Of a stretch of DNA of 9,091 nucleotides, positions 1-6,891 are shown in pieces (position 1 is the stretch's first letter; every line of letters begins with the position of its first letter). The DNA lies in the NCBI GenBank assembly GCA_003486645.1, contig DNGI01000389.1:1-9091 (forward strand). The letters are read 5' to 3'. The translations under genes were made by a program, and so were the position numbers. The notes beneath the pieces are model-generated. The model was not told the DNA's origin. It saw nothing but the letters and a program-made list of their open reading frames with translations, and ran no database searches. The DNA comes from Cyanobacteria bacterium UBA11370. Lineage in GTDB: Bacteria; Cyanobacteriota; Cyanobacteriia; Cyanobacteriales; Coleofasciculaceae.

Positions 1-1
1 G

Positions 2-37
2 ACAAGGGGGACGAGGGGGACAAGGGGGACAAGGGGG
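2..37. repeat. 9-bp tandem repeat, four copies (ACAAGGGGG)
   Basis: Four consecutive 9-bp units of ACAAGGGGG are visible, the second with one A-to-G change. They are followed by GAAAA-type sequence. On the plus strand the array could be read as Asp-Lys-Gly triplets ending at a TAA at 49-51, but nothing else supports a gene entering from the left. G-rich tandem units of this sort are frequent between genes in filamentous cyanobacteria. The array may extend beyond the window edge. Confidence 0.8.
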
Positions 38-112
38 AAAAACTGCGATAAAAACACCTCCTAATCCTTCACCAAACTCTGAATCAAATAAAATAATAGT
101 CCTTCTCCTCGT

Positions 113-142
113 AATAAGCTGTCACGCATTTAATTTGCATAT
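113..142. repeat. Copy 1 of a dispersed repeat shared with the right edge
   Basis: Positions 113-133 are identical to 9020-9040 (21 of 21 bases, core AGCTGTCACGCATT). The similarity continues for about nine more bases with three mismatches (134-142 against 9041-9049), then becomes weak (TCAGCAGC here, CAGTAGCG there). Both copies are in the same orientation and non-coding. They probably belong to an interspersed repeat family of this genome. No transposase is nearby. Confidence 0.65.
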
Positions 143-182
143 AGTCAGCAGCTAGGATGCTTGTCAGTATTGGGTTTTTCCA

Positions 183-210
183 TTTTAAATTTTGAATTTT
201 GAATTTTGAA
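183..210. repeat. Heptanucleotide tandem repeat (TTTTGAA)
   Basis: Three perfect TTTTGAA units at 190-210 are preceded by one degenerate unit (TTTTAAA, 183-189). This is a short tandemly repeated repetitive (STRR) type sequence typical of cyanobacterial intergenic DNA. It lies about 40 nt beyond the stop codon of the last minus-strand ORF. No good hairpin plus T-run terminator was found between that ORF and this repeat. Confidence 0.8.
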
Positions 211-251
211 TTGCTTAGTTGTAGCGTAACAAATGTGAAAGGGTCTACCCA

Positions 252-563
252 TTAGGGAGGATAACCGTGTTTAAAAATAAACCACTGCTTCCTTAAAGGT
301 CGGGTAATTTTACAGAAAAAAATGGTTACGGGTATTTGTACCCACTCCGGGATAAATACTCCAAGTAAACCGCGCCCATCATCGTCTTGGAAGAGAATAA
401 AAAATCTCTCCACACAATAAACAAATAAAATTCCGCCTAAAAGATGAAATACTAAATTGCCGATATATAGTCCAAATACTCTCAGCAAGAAAAACCTCAT
501 GGGAACCCAAAGCCAGAATCTGACTAGGAATGAAGTGGTGACAAAGAGAAGTAGTCTTCGCAT
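252..563 (-). CDS. Unrecognised small hydrophobic protein, last ORF of the kdp cluster
   Basis: This 103-aa ORF starts with ATG at 563, only 9 nt after the kdpD stop codon, and ends at TAA (252-254). I do not recognise the protein. It has a two-arginine N-terminus followed by a very hydrophobic stretch (about residues 4-57, rich in Leu, Phe and Val), compatible with two membrane segments. A short acidic patch follows (DDDGRG, about residues 60-65), and the tail is amphipathic and basic, ending in FKHGYPP. No ribosome binding site is obvious, so translation may be coupled to kdpD. The tight spacing and membrane character suggest a real sixth cistron, perhaps linked to the transporter. AT-rich hydrophobic ORFs can also arise by chance, so the call is moderate and no function is assigned. 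Confidence 0.5.
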   Translation of the reverse strand: MRRLLLFVTTSFLVRFWLWVPMRFFLLRVFGLYIGNLVFHLLGGILFVYCVERFFILFQDDDGRGLLGVFIPEWVQIPVTIFFCKITRPLRKQWFIFKHGYPP

Positions 564-572
564 GGCGTTTAT

Positions 573-1727
573 TTAGGTTCGAGTTTGCTTCACCGAAGAC
601 TTTTCTGCTGCAATGATATGTAAATCTACATCTTTTAGATAACGGAGTAACTGTTGAACGGGAGAACCTCGCAGCAACAAATCCCAACGGGATTTCTGAG
701 TTTGTCCTAACACGACTTGAGTAATATGATAGTTGTGAGCTACCTCAGCGATCGCCTTGGGAATATTGGTACTGGTCATGCGTAAAAATTCACCCCCTAC
801 TTCCTGACACAAGTGTTGGCAGGTTTCCAAATATAGACTTTCTTCTTTAGTTAGAAATCGTTCTGGATGAGCAACAAATAACCCATACAAACGCGCCCTC
901 ATAATTGTCGCTAACCGCGTTCCTCGTCGCAACAATTGAACCGAGGTAGAATAAGTGGAAACACAGACAAGAACCCGTTCGTGAACACAGCAAAATTGAC
1001 CCGCAGGGGTAGACGTTTCTGCTGCTTCTTCAATATTATCAGCCACTTCACGTAGCGCTAATTCTCGTAAAGCAACTAAATTACGCCGTTGGAAGAAATT
1101 TTGTAGAGATTGCTCAATTTTTTCGGGGGCGTAAATTTTCCCTTCTATTAATCGTTCTTCTAAGGTTTCTGGGGTGACATCAACAACAACAACTTCGTCT
1201 GCTTCATCTAATAGGCGATCAGGTATTCGTTCTCGCACAACAACACCTGTAATTTTGGCTACTAAGTCATTAAGGCTTTCTAGATGTTGAATATTAACGG
1301 TGGAAAAAACATCAATTCCCGCTGCTAAAATAACCTCAACATCTTGATAGCGTTTTTCTCTAAGAGAACCAGGTACATTGGTATGAGCGAGTTCATCAAT
1401 AAGTACGAGTTGAGGTTGGCGTGCCAGAATTGCATCCGTATCCATTTCTGTTAGAGTTGTATTACCTCTAGTAATAGATAAACGAGGTAATAATTCTAAT
1501 CCTTCTGCTTCAGCGGCGGTTTCCTTTCGTCCGTGAGTTTCTAATAACCCAATAACAACATCAATTCCTTCTTCTCTTAGTTCGCACGCTTCTTGCAACA
1601 TCCGGTAGGTTTTACCCACGCCTGGAGCCATACCAATATACATTCTATGCTTGCCACGACGCGATTTATGATGTTTGTAACTTACGGATGAAGTTAGTTG
1701 ATTGGTTAATTCATTCTTATCAATCAT
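573..1727 (-). CDS. kdpD: Truncated KdpD: sensor N-terminal and Usp-like domains only
   Basis: A 384-aa protein matching the N-terminal half of KdpD. The KdpD domain spans about residues 27-235 and carries a Walker A motif (GMAPGVGKT, residues 32-40) and a Walker B-like VLIDELAHTN (108-117). A universal-stress-protein-like domain follows (about 250-375). The four-helix membrane region, phospho-acceptor histidine and ATPase domain of full KdpD (894 aa in E. coli) are absent. The protein ends cleanly at TAA with the next ORF directly behind, so this is the short cyanobacterial form, as in Anabaena, not a visible frameshift. ATG at 1727 was chosen over a GTG two codons upstream (1733). No clear ribosome binding site is seen, and a small hairpin lies just before the start. 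It lies 51 nt after kdpC. The S. aureus-type c-di-AMP motif (SxS...FTAxY) is not recognisable in the Usp region. It probably acts as a cytoplasmic K+/ATP-responsive modulator of a separate kinase. Confidence 0.93.
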   Translation of the reverse strand: MIDKNELTNQLTSSVSYKHHKSRRGKHRMYIGMAPGVGKTYRMLQEACELREEGIDVVIGLLETHGRKETAAEAEGLELLPRLSITRGNTTLTEMDTDAILARQPQLVLIDELAHTNVPGSLREKRYQDVEVILAAGIDVFSTVNIQHLESLNDLVAKITGVVVRERIPDRLLDEADEVVVVDVTPETLEERLIEGKIYAPEKIEQSLQNFFQRRNLVALRELALREVADNIEEAAETSTPAGQFCCVHERVLVCVSTYSTSVQLLRRGTRLATIMRARLYGLFVAHPERFLTKEESLYLETCQHLCQEVGGEFLRMTSTNIPKAIAEVAHNYHITQVVLGQTQKSRWDLLLRGSPVQQLLRYLKDVDLHIIAAEKSSVKQTRT

Positions 1728-1730
1728 GAA

Positions 1731-1745
1731 CACAAATAATTTGTG
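1731..1745 (-). promoter_or_regulatory. Small inverted repeat directly before the kdpD start codon
   Basis: CACAAA (1731-1736) and TTTGTG (1740-1745) are perfect inverted repeats with a 3-nt loop. In the mRNA this would form a 6-bp hairpin ending 3 nt before the kdpD ATG (1727), covering the position where a ribosome binding site would sit. It could damp kdpD translation relative to the transporter genes. The stem is AU-rich and weak, so chance occurrence is possible. Confidence 0.35.
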
Positions 1746-1778
1746 ATTATAAGATAAATTGACATTTGCACAAAAGTT

Positions 1779-2429
1779 TTACCCTCTAATTAATAAATCG
1801 AGGGCTAAGTTTAGTTTTAAAACATTAACCCCTGGCTCACCAAAGATACCGATAAATCTACCATCGGTAGCTTTAGAAACGAGAATTTCAACCTGATTAG
1901 TATCGAGAGAACGCGCCTTAGCTACGCGGTCAATTTGCGCTCTTGCCGCCTCAATACTAATATGGGGATCTAAACTAGAACCAGAAGTATAAACTAAATC
2001 GGCAGTCGGTTGGATATTGGCTTGTTTCAGTTGAGCTACTGTTTCATTAATTCGCTTTAACAAATCTGGAGTATTGGGTTGACGATTATCGTTGAGTAAC
2101 TGTTGGGTATTGCTAGGAGCAAGGTTACTAGCACCAGAAATTCCCGTTCTTTGAGCGATGTTATCAGGATTTTTGGGATCAAATTCTTGAGTCGTAAAGC
2201 TGCTATAATTGGTTGTACTGGGACGACTCCAGAAATATCGTTCATCAGTAAAAGATTGACCAATTAAAGCTGAACCGATAACCTGTCCTTGGGTATTTTT
2301 AATTAAGCTACCGTTGGCTTGATAAGGTAATATTAACCCAACACTTAGCATAAAAAACGGATAAATTAAAGCGGTTAAAATCCATAAAACAAGTGTGGCG
2401 CGAATTGCTATCATCATCTCTCTAATCAT
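1779..2429 (-). CDS. kdpC: KdpC, stabilising subunit of the KdpFABC K+ transporter
   Basis: A 216-aa protein with one N-terminal membrane helix (about residues 8-34) and a large periplasmic domain. Family signatures are YQANGSLI (36-43), the IGQSF...YFWSRPS stretch (56-71), SGSSLDPHIS (149-158) followed by the EAARAQIDRVAKAR helix, and FGEPGVNVLKLN (196-207). KdpC holds KdpA and KdpB together and raises ATP affinity of the pump. The length is somewhat above the 190 aa of E. coli. The ATG at 2429 lies 2 nt after the stop codon of the preceding small subunit, indicating translational coupling, and a GGAG sits about 11 nt upstream. A longer reading from 2477 would overlap the upstream gene by 46 nt and add residues not typical of KdpC, so it was rejected. 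Confidence 0.96.
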   Translation of the reverse strand: MIREMMIAIRATLVLWILTALIYPFFMLSVGLILPYQANGSLIKNTQGQVIGSALIGQSFTDERYFWSRPSTTNYSSFTTQEFDPKNPDNIAQRTGISGASNLAPSNTQQLLNDNRQPNTPDLLKRINETVAQLKQANIQPTADLVYTSGSSLDPHISIEAARAQIDRVAKARSLDTNQVEILVSKATDGRFIGIFGEPGVNVLKLNLALDLLIRG

Positions 2430-2431
2430 GA

Positions 2432-2701
2432 TTAGAAACGCTCCGGCTGAAAAATAACAACCACTAAATAAACGCAAAGTCCCGCTATTACCATCCCCAA
2501 AATACCCAGTGCATAAGCTGCTTTGCGTGTAATATCTACACCCGTCGCGGCATCAACCGCAGGAGCAATAACTAAATTCAAGCACAACAAAAGGAATAGC
2601 TGTATCGGTAGCGGATTTGTTTTCCACTGTTCTTGTATTCTCTCAATAATTTCACTTGCGTTTCCCAGTAAATTCTGTCTAAAATTCTGAATTTCTTTCA
2701 T
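2432..2701 (-). CDS. kdpF: KdpF-like small membrane subunit with N-terminal extension (KdpG type)
   Basis: An 89-aa protein between kdpB and kdpC. Its C-terminal 27 or so residues (a helix at about 63-84 ending in FQPERF) fit the tiny KdpF subunit, which is about 30 aa in other bacteria and stabilises the KdpA-KdpB interface. Ahead of this are a soluble, partly charged N-terminus (1-30) and a second hydrophobic segment (about 32-48) followed by VDAAT (49-53), which resembles a signal-peptide cleavage site. The same position and size class is called kdpG in the kdpABGCD operons of Anabaena. Translation starts at ATG 2701 with a good AAGGA 6 nt upstream, the clearest ribosome binding site of the cluster. 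The stop is 2 nt before the kdpC start. Equating it with KdpF is an inference from the C-terminus and operon position. Confidence 0.82.
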   Translation of the reverse strand: MKEIQNFRQNLLGNASEIIERIQEQWKTNPLPIQLFLLLCLNLVIAPAVDAATGVDITRKAAYALGILGMVIAGLCVYLVVVIFQPERF

Positions 2702-2797
2702 AAGTTTTCCTTCTTTTGATCTAATTTAACACTAAAAACAATCCAACTGATTGCGTAACTCGTTAATGCTTTTCTTGACTCCAACCTAAATAACTAA
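2702..2797 (-). other. 96-nt kdpB-kdpF spacer within the operon
   Basis: This is one of the longer gaps inside the cluster. It holds the AAGGA ribosome binding site of the KdpF-like gene (2708-2712). No convincing terminator or promoter was found; a small TAAC-GA-GTTA inverted repeat has too short a loop to matter. The gap could host an mRNA processing site. Confidence 0.4.
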
Positions 2798-4897
2798 TTA
2801 AATCAGCCCGATTGCACTAATTAAACTATCAATCAGCTTAATTCCTAAAAACGGTGCAATAATACCGCCTAAGCCATAAATCAAAATATTATCTCGCAGC
2901 AATTGATTAGCACTCACGGGTCTAAACTTAACTCCCTTTAACGCTAAAGGAATCAACGCCGGAATAATCAAAGCATTATAAATCAACGCCGATAAAACAG
3001 CAGAATTAGCACTCGTCAACCCCATAACATTAAGACTTCCCACCGGAGAAAACATCGCCGGGATAATAGCAAAATATTTAGCAATATCATTGGCAATAGA
3101 AAAGGTTGTCAATGCCCCGCGAGTAATCAATAACTGCTTACCAATTGTCACCAAATCAATTAATTTAGTAGGGTCAGAATCCAAATCCACCATATTCGCT
3201 GCTTCCTTCGCCGCCTGCGTTCCAGAATTCATAGCTAAACCTACATTTGCCTGTGCTAAAGCTGGTGCATCATTCGTACCATCCCCCGTCATTGCTACTA
3301 ATTTACCTTGCGCTTGTTCCCGCTGAATCACCTCAATTTTATCTTCAGGAGTTGCTTCCGCAATAAAGTCATCGACCCCCGCTTCAGCCGCAATTACCTC
3401 AGCCGTAATCCGGTTATCACCTGTTAACATAACTGTGCGGACACCCATCCGTCGTAGCTGATCAAAACGTTCCTGGATACCCGGTTTAACGATGTCTTTG
3501 AGATAAATAATGCCGTAAAGATTGCTACCCTGACACACAGCAAGCGGTGTACCACCCAATCGAGAAACTCGTTCGTAAGCATCATCAAGTTCAGGGGATA
3601 AATGTCCACTGCGCGATCGCACAAAACCCTTAATTGAATCCACCGCCCCCTTCCGGACTTCGCTACCATCGGGTAAATTAGTACCACTCATTCGAGTTTT
3701 AGCCGAAAACTCAACACCCTCCGCTGAATGGGGGTCAAAATCAACCGTTGCACCCAATTTTTCTGCCAAGCGAACAATTGATTTCCCTTCAGGTGTTTCA
3801 TCAAATACACTTGCCACTAACGCAACATGAGCAATATCCAATTGGGAATAACCGTTGATAGGAATGAACTCTTCTGCAAGTCGATTACCTAAAGTAATTG
3901 TACCCGTTTTATCTAACACTAAAGTATTAATATCGCCGCACGCTTCAACCGCGCGTCCAGAAGTTGCCACAACATTAAATTGGGCAACCCGATCCATCCC
4001 CGCAATTCCAATTGCACTAAGTAACCCTCCAATTGTAGTCGGAATCAGCGCCACTAATAGGGAAATCAAAATTGCTACACCAACCGGACTTCCTCCATAA
4101 TTAGCAACAGGTGGAATGGTCGCTACAACAATCAAAAATACTAACGTTAGAACCGCCAACAAAACCGTTAACGCAATCTCATTCGGTGTCTTTGTACGTT
4201 CCGCACCTTCTACCAAAGCAATCATGCGATCCAGAAATCCCTTCCCCGGATCAGCACTAACTCGAATGACCAATTCATCAGAAAGAATGCGCGTACCCCC
4301 AGTAACAGAACTGGCAACATCACTTCCCGGTTCTTTCAATACTGGCGCAGATTCACCCGTAATTGCGGACTCATCCACCGATGCAATACCACTCATTACT
4401 TCTCCATCTGCTGGGATAATATCCCCTGCAATAACTTTAATGCGATCGCCTTTGCGGAGTTCAGTCGAACTAATTTCTATTATCGATCCATCGGGTAAAA
4501 GTTTTCGAGTTGTGGTATCTGATTTAGTAGATCGTAATGACGCAGCTTGAGCTTTTCCCCGTCCTTCTGCCACTGCTTCAGCAAAATTAGAGAATAAAAT
4601 AGTCAAAAATAAAATGACTGTTACCAATCCGTTAAACAGGAATTGATTTTCTCCCGTAACCGAACCAAATAGGGCAGGATCAACTGTTAGTAATGCCGTG
4701 ATAATTGTACCAACCCAAACCACAAACATGACTGGATTTTTTAACATCACTCGCGGGTGAAGTTTAGCAAACGCATCTCTAAATGCTCTTTGATAAAGTC
4801 CTTGGGTATTAACGTTTCTCTGTCTTCGTTTCCGGAGACGTTCAGTGGTGGGAGAGGGTTGTTTTGGGGTTGTGTCGAGTTGATCGTCTGTGTTCAT
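2798..4897 (-). CDS. kdpB: KdpB, catalytic P-type ATPase subunit of the K+ transporter
   Basis: A 699-aa P-type ATPase (E. coli KdpB is 682 aa) that hydrolyses ATP to drive K+ import through KdpA. All key elements are present in order: first membrane pair (about 53-73 and 88-106), actuator motif TGES (180-183, whose Ser is the inhibitory phosphorylation site known in E. coli), [14 protein letters not shown] in the fourth helix (about 284-297), phosphorylated Asp329 in DKTGT, nucleotide-binding Phe397 and Lys416 (RKGAVD), TGDN (492-495), and GDGTND hinge (538-543). Asp604 and Lys607 in the fifth helix correspond to the charged pair of E. coli needed for coupling. Relative to E. coli there is an extra basic N-terminal tail of roughly 20 residues (RLRKRRQR at 20-27). 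It starts at ATG 4897, 57 nt after kdpA, with no strong ribosome binding site. No damage is seen. Confidence 0.98.
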   Translation of the reverse strand: MNTDDQLDTTPKQPSPTTERLRKRRQRNVNTQGLYQRAFRDAFAKLHPRVMLKNPVMFVVWVGTIITALLTVDPALFGSVTGENQFLFNGLVTVILFLTILFSNFAEAVAEGRGKAQAASLRSTKSDTTTRKLLPDGSIIEISSTELRKGDRIKVIAGDIIPADGEVMSGIASVDESAITGESAPVLKEPGSDVASSVTGGTRILSDELVIRVSADPGKGFLDRMIALVEGAERTKTPNEIALTVLLAVLTLVFLIVVATIPPVANYGGSPVGVAILISLLVALIPTTIGGLLSAIGIAGMDRVAQFNVVATSGRAVEACGDINTLVLDKTGTITLGNRLAEEFIPINGYSQLDIAHVALVASVFDETPEGKSIVRLAEKLGATVDFDPHSAEGVEFSAKTRMSGTNLPDGSEVRKGAVDSIKGFVRSRSGHLSPELDDAYERVSRLGGTPLAVCQGSNLYGIIYLKDIVKPGIQERFDQLRRMGVRTVMLTGDNRITAEVIAAEAGVDDFIAEATPEDKIEVIQREQAQGKLVAMTGDGTNDAPALAQANVGLAMNSGTQAAKEAANMVDLDSDPTKLIDLVTIGKQLLITRGALTTFSIANDIAKYFAIIPAMFSPVGSLNVMGLTSANSAVLSALIYNALIIPALIPLALKGVKFRPVSANQLLRDNILIYGLGGIIAPFLGIKLIDSLISAIGLI

Positions 4898-4933
4898 AAT
4901 TTAATTAGATATCATCATGAGTACTTATTGCTT

Positions 4934-4954
4934 CAAACAACAAACAACAAACAA
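4934..4954. repeat. Heptanucleotide repeat between kdpA and kdpB (CAAACAA x3)
   Basis: Three perfect 7-bp units directly abut the kdpA stop codon (4955-4957) and fill over a third of the kdpA-kdpB gap. In the mRNA they read TTGTTTG. The unit differs at one base from the CAACCAA array before the response-regulator gene, and both have the CAA-rich strand on plus. Confidence 0.85.
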
Positions 4955-6637
4955 CTAATAACCACCAATTTGAAACGCTTCAGCAATTGGGCCTAGGGCA
5001 AGAACTGGGAAGAATGTTAGTGCCCCTAAGATTAAAATTACACCAGCCGTAACGCCTGTAAATAAACCTGTATCAGTACGCAAAGTACCAGGAGTTTCAG
5101 GTACAGGTTGTTTGCGGTACATTCCATCGGCTAACAATAGGAGGGAAATAATGGGTAAATAGCGTCCTGCTAATAGCGAAACAGAAGTACTTAAGTTCCA
5201 CCAGAGGGTGTTATCTCCTAATCCTTCAAACCCAGAACCATTATTAGCAGTGGCTGAAGTATATTCGTAAATAACCTGGGATATGCCGTGAAATTGGGGA
5301 TTACTAATTCCACTTAAAGTATCAGAAAACATTAAAGTAATTGCACTAGGAATCAAGATAGCGATGGGGTGAACAAGGAGAATGACACTCGCTAAAATAA
5401 TTTCTCGTTTTTCAATCTTGCGCCCCAGAAACTCTGGGGTTCGCCCCACCATCAACCCGGTAAGAAATACAGTCAAGATTAAGTAAATAAATAAGTAAGC
5501 CGTCCCCGTTCCCTGGCCTCCCCATACCATTTGGATAAACATATTGAATAATGTAGAAAAGCCGCCAGTTGGCATCAAAGAATCGTGCATTCCATTAACC
5601 GCACCGCACATCGTTCCTGTAGTCGTAATTGCCCACAATGCCGTTTGTGCCCAACCAAATCTTACTTCTTTGCCCTCTAAATTAGGTTGTTGATTACCTA
5701 AAATACTGTTAACTAAAGGATTTCCTTGATACTCACCAATAGCGGTAACAAGAATTAGGGAAACATAAATAATGAAGACCATACCAAATAACAACCATCC
5801 CTGTTTTTTATTCCCAGCAATAACGCCATAGGTATAAATTAAAGAAGCAGGAATACAAACCATCGCAAGAGTTTCAATTAAATTAGTTGCTGGATTAGGA
5901 TTTTCAAAGGGATGGGCGGAGTTAATGCCAAAAAAACCACCACCATTTTCTCCTAATTGTTTGATGATTTCAAAATGGGCAACTGGACCTCTGGCAATCA
6001 CTTGAGTAGCGCCTTCTAAGGTAGTAATAGTTTCGGGAGTTGCTAATGTTTCTGGGACACCTAAAATGAGTAATAGTAGTGCCCCTATTAGTGAAAGAGG
6101 CAATAATATTCTTGTGATTGACTGGATTAAATCGACGTAAAAATTTCCTAAAGGTCTACCTGTTAAGCCCCGAATAAATGCGATCGCTACTGCCAAACCT
6201 GTCGCGGCTGAAGTAAACATTAAAAACCCCAAAGCAAACATTTGACTGGCATAACTGAATGTCGTTTCACCCGAATAATGCTGCTGGTTAGTATTCGTCA
6301 CAAAGGAAATAGCCGTGTGTAAGGCTAAGTCCCAAGTCGGTGAATTTAACCCCGTCGGATTCAAGGGAATTGAGCCTTGAAGCATGAAGATTAAATACAC
6401 CAAAACAAACATAACAACATTACTATACAAAACTCCACGGGCATACTGCCAACCTGTCATATTTTCCTGATACCAGATGCCACTTGTCCTATAAATAAAA
6501 ACTTCTACCCGATTCATTAAGGGGTCAATAAATGTCGTTTCTTTCAGGAAGACACGAGCCATATATCCTCCCAAAATGGGAACGATAGCTACTAAGATTG
6601 CTAGAGTTAATGCAATTTGAAATAATCCTTCTATCAT
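4955..6637 (-). CDS. kdpA: KdpA, K+-binding channel-like subunit of the K+ transporter
   Basis: A 560-aa polytopic membrane protein (E. coli KdpA 557 aa), related to SKT-type K+ channels, that selects and translocates K+. The four pore-loop signatures are present: [14 protein letters not shown] (about 111-124), [19 protein letters not shown] (229-247, with Gly232 as in E. coli), [16 protein letters not shown] (about 338-353, Gly345) and [10 protein letters not shown] (461-470). About ten membrane helices are evident. ATG at 6637 (MIEGLFQ) was preferred to a TTG five codons upstream (6652) because KdpA family proteins begin right at the first helix. The ribosome binding site is weak (GAG about 10 nt upstream). 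It is the first gene of the minus-strand cluster, divergent from the histidine kinase. Confidence 0.98.
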   Translation of the reverse strand: MIEGLFQIALTLAILVAIVPILGGYMARVFLKETTFIDPLMNRVEVFIYRTSGIWYQENMTGWQYARGVLYSNVVMFVLVYLIFMLQGSIPLNPTGLNSPTWDLALHTAISFVTNTNQQHYSGETTFSYASQMFALGFLMFTSAATGLAVAIAFIRGLTGRPLGNFYVDLIQSITRILLPLSLIGALLLLILGVPETLATPETITTLEGATQVIARGPVAHFEIIKQLGENGGGFFGINSAHPFENPNPATNLIETLAMVCIPASLIYTYGVIAGNKKQGWLLFGMVFIIYVSLILVTAIGEYQGNPLVNSILGNQQPNLEGKEVRFGWAQTALWAITTTGTMCGAVNGMHDSLMPTGGFSTLFNMFIQMVWGGQGTGTAYLFIYLILTVFLTGLMVGRTPEFLGRKIEKREIILASVILLVHPIAILIPSAITLMFSDTLSGISNPQFHGISQVIYEYTSATANNGSGFEGLGDNTLWWNLSTSVSLLAGRYLPIISLLLLADGMYRKQPVPETPGTLRTDTGLFTGVTAGVILILGALTFFPVLALGPIAEAFQIGGY

Positions 6638-6660
6638 AAATATTATTCTCAATTGATCAG

Positions 6661-6688
6661 AATTTATTGTTCATATCTCGTTATTCAA
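6661..6688 (-). promoter_or_regulatory. Candidate kdpA promoter
   Basis: On the minus strand TTGAAT (6683-6688) and TAAATT (6661-6666) are separated by 16 bp and each matches 4 of 6 sigma-70-type consensus positions. Transcription would begin roughly 20 nt upstream of the kdpA ATG. AT-rich DNA gives such matches often, so this is a weak candidate. Confidence 0.25.
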
Positions 6689-6758
6689 AAGCCTGCCTTC
6701 TATTAGCCATTAGCTACTCTTCTGCCTTGACTCAATAACTAGCAACTTAGGTTAATCA

Positions 6759-6777
6759 TCTAATATGACTATTTAGA
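6759..6777. promoter_or_regulatory. Operator-like site 1 (TCTAA-9-TTAGA)
   Basis: An inverted repeat TCTAA (6759-6763) and TTAGA (6773-6777) around TATGACTAT. The right part, GACTATTTAGA (6767-6777), recurs exactly at 6818-6828, 51 bp away (about five helical turns). It overlaps the -35 position of the candidate plus-strand promoter. Suggested, not proven, to be a regulator binding site. Confidence 0.4.
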
Positions 6778-6801
6778 AAACCATCTCTCTCCAATTATAA
6801 T
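6773..6801 (+). promoter_or_regulatory. Candidate promoter for the histidine-kinase gene
   Basis: A perfect TATAAT (6796-6801) lies 17 bp after TTAGAA (6773-6778), which matches only 3 of 6 -35 positions. A poor -35 with a perfect -10 would suit an activator-dependent promoter. The start of transcription would be near 6808, giving a leader of about 84 nt. The sequence is palindromic enough that a -10 also exists on the other strand (6794-6799). Confidence 0.35.
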
Positions 6802-6812
6802 TTTTTATTTGT

Positions 6813-6828
6813 TCTAAGACTATTTAGA
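6813..6828. promoter_or_regulatory. Operator-like site 2 (TCTAA-6-TTAGA)
   Basis: TCTAA (6813-6817) and TTAGA (6824-6828) flank GACTAT. This is the same sequence as site 1 with three bases (TAT) missing from the spacer. Sites 1 and 2 bracket the TATAAT box. A third, compact relative, CTAA-G-TTAGA, lies at 6880-6889 just before the kinase start codon. Confidence 0.4.
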
Positions 6829-6835
6829 TTAATAT

Positions 6836-6859
6836 AGGAGGTATATATCAGGAGATATA
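6836..6859 (+). other. Duplicated AGGAGRTATA motif in the kinase leader
   Basis: AGGAGGTATA (6836-6845) and AGGAGATATA (6850-6859) are direct repeats with one mismatch, spaced 14 bp. Both resemble strong ribosome binding sites but lie 38-50 nt before the kinase ATG (6892), too far to serve it. The second has a TTG 8 nt downstream (6863) opening a six-codon reading frame that stops at 6881-6883. They could be binding sites, or mark a leader peptide. Confidence 0.35.
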
Positions 6860-6891
6860 GCCTTGTTTCAAAGCTTTAGCTAAGTTAGATT

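Larger units (their letters stand above)
6638..6891. promoter_or_regulatory. Divergent control region between kdpA and the histidine-kinase gene
   Basis: A 254-nt AT-rich intergenic region that must hold promoters for both directions. It contains a near-palindromic AATTATAATT (6793-6802) giving a TATAAT on both strands, repeated TCTAA...TTAGA sites, and two AGGAGRTATA direct repeats. No match to the ydaO-type c-di-AMP riboswitch core or another known leader RNA was recognised in the kdpA leader. This is the best candidate for K+-responsive control of the locus. Confidence 0.7.

Noticed and set aside
1..51. C-terminal end of a plus-strand gene entering from the left (Asp-Lys-Gly repeats to a TAA)
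   Set aside because: The reading is only the translation of a 9-bp tandem repeat of a kind common between cyanobacterial genes; too little sequence to support a CDS.
241..250. Terminator after the kdp cluster (GGGTAGACCC on the minus strand followed by TTTC)
   Set aside because: The stem is only 3-4 bp and the T-run is poor, so it does not meet the usual form of an intrinsic terminator.
379..687. Minus-strand ORF of 102 aa overlapping kdpD and the 103-aa ORF
   Set aside because: It lies in another frame across the end of kdpD and most of the next ORF and shows no recognisable features; a frame shadow.
2057..2263. Minus-strand ORF of 68 aa inside kdpC
   Set aside because: Alternative-frame reading of kdpC with no support. 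The ORFs at 3424-3687 (in kdpB) and 7071-7265 (in the kinase gene) were rejected for the same reason.
1779..2477. Longer KdpC starting at 2477
   Set aside because: The extra 16 residues overlap the upstream KdpF-like gene, do not resemble KdpC N-termini, and the ATG at 2429 gives the family's usual start just before the membrane helix.
4116..4550. Plus-strand ORF of 144 aa antisense to kdpB
   Set aside because: It is fully inside the well-conserved kdpB gene, with low-complexity Ser/Thr/Ile-rich content expected of an antisense shadow. The same applies to plus-strand ORFs at 3090-3326, 3855-4100 and 4757-4996.
6638..6891. c-di-AMP (ydaO) riboswitch or other leader RNA upstream of kdpA
   Set aside because: None of the conserved core stretches of that class could be found in the kdpA leader, which is AT-rich without strong nested stems.
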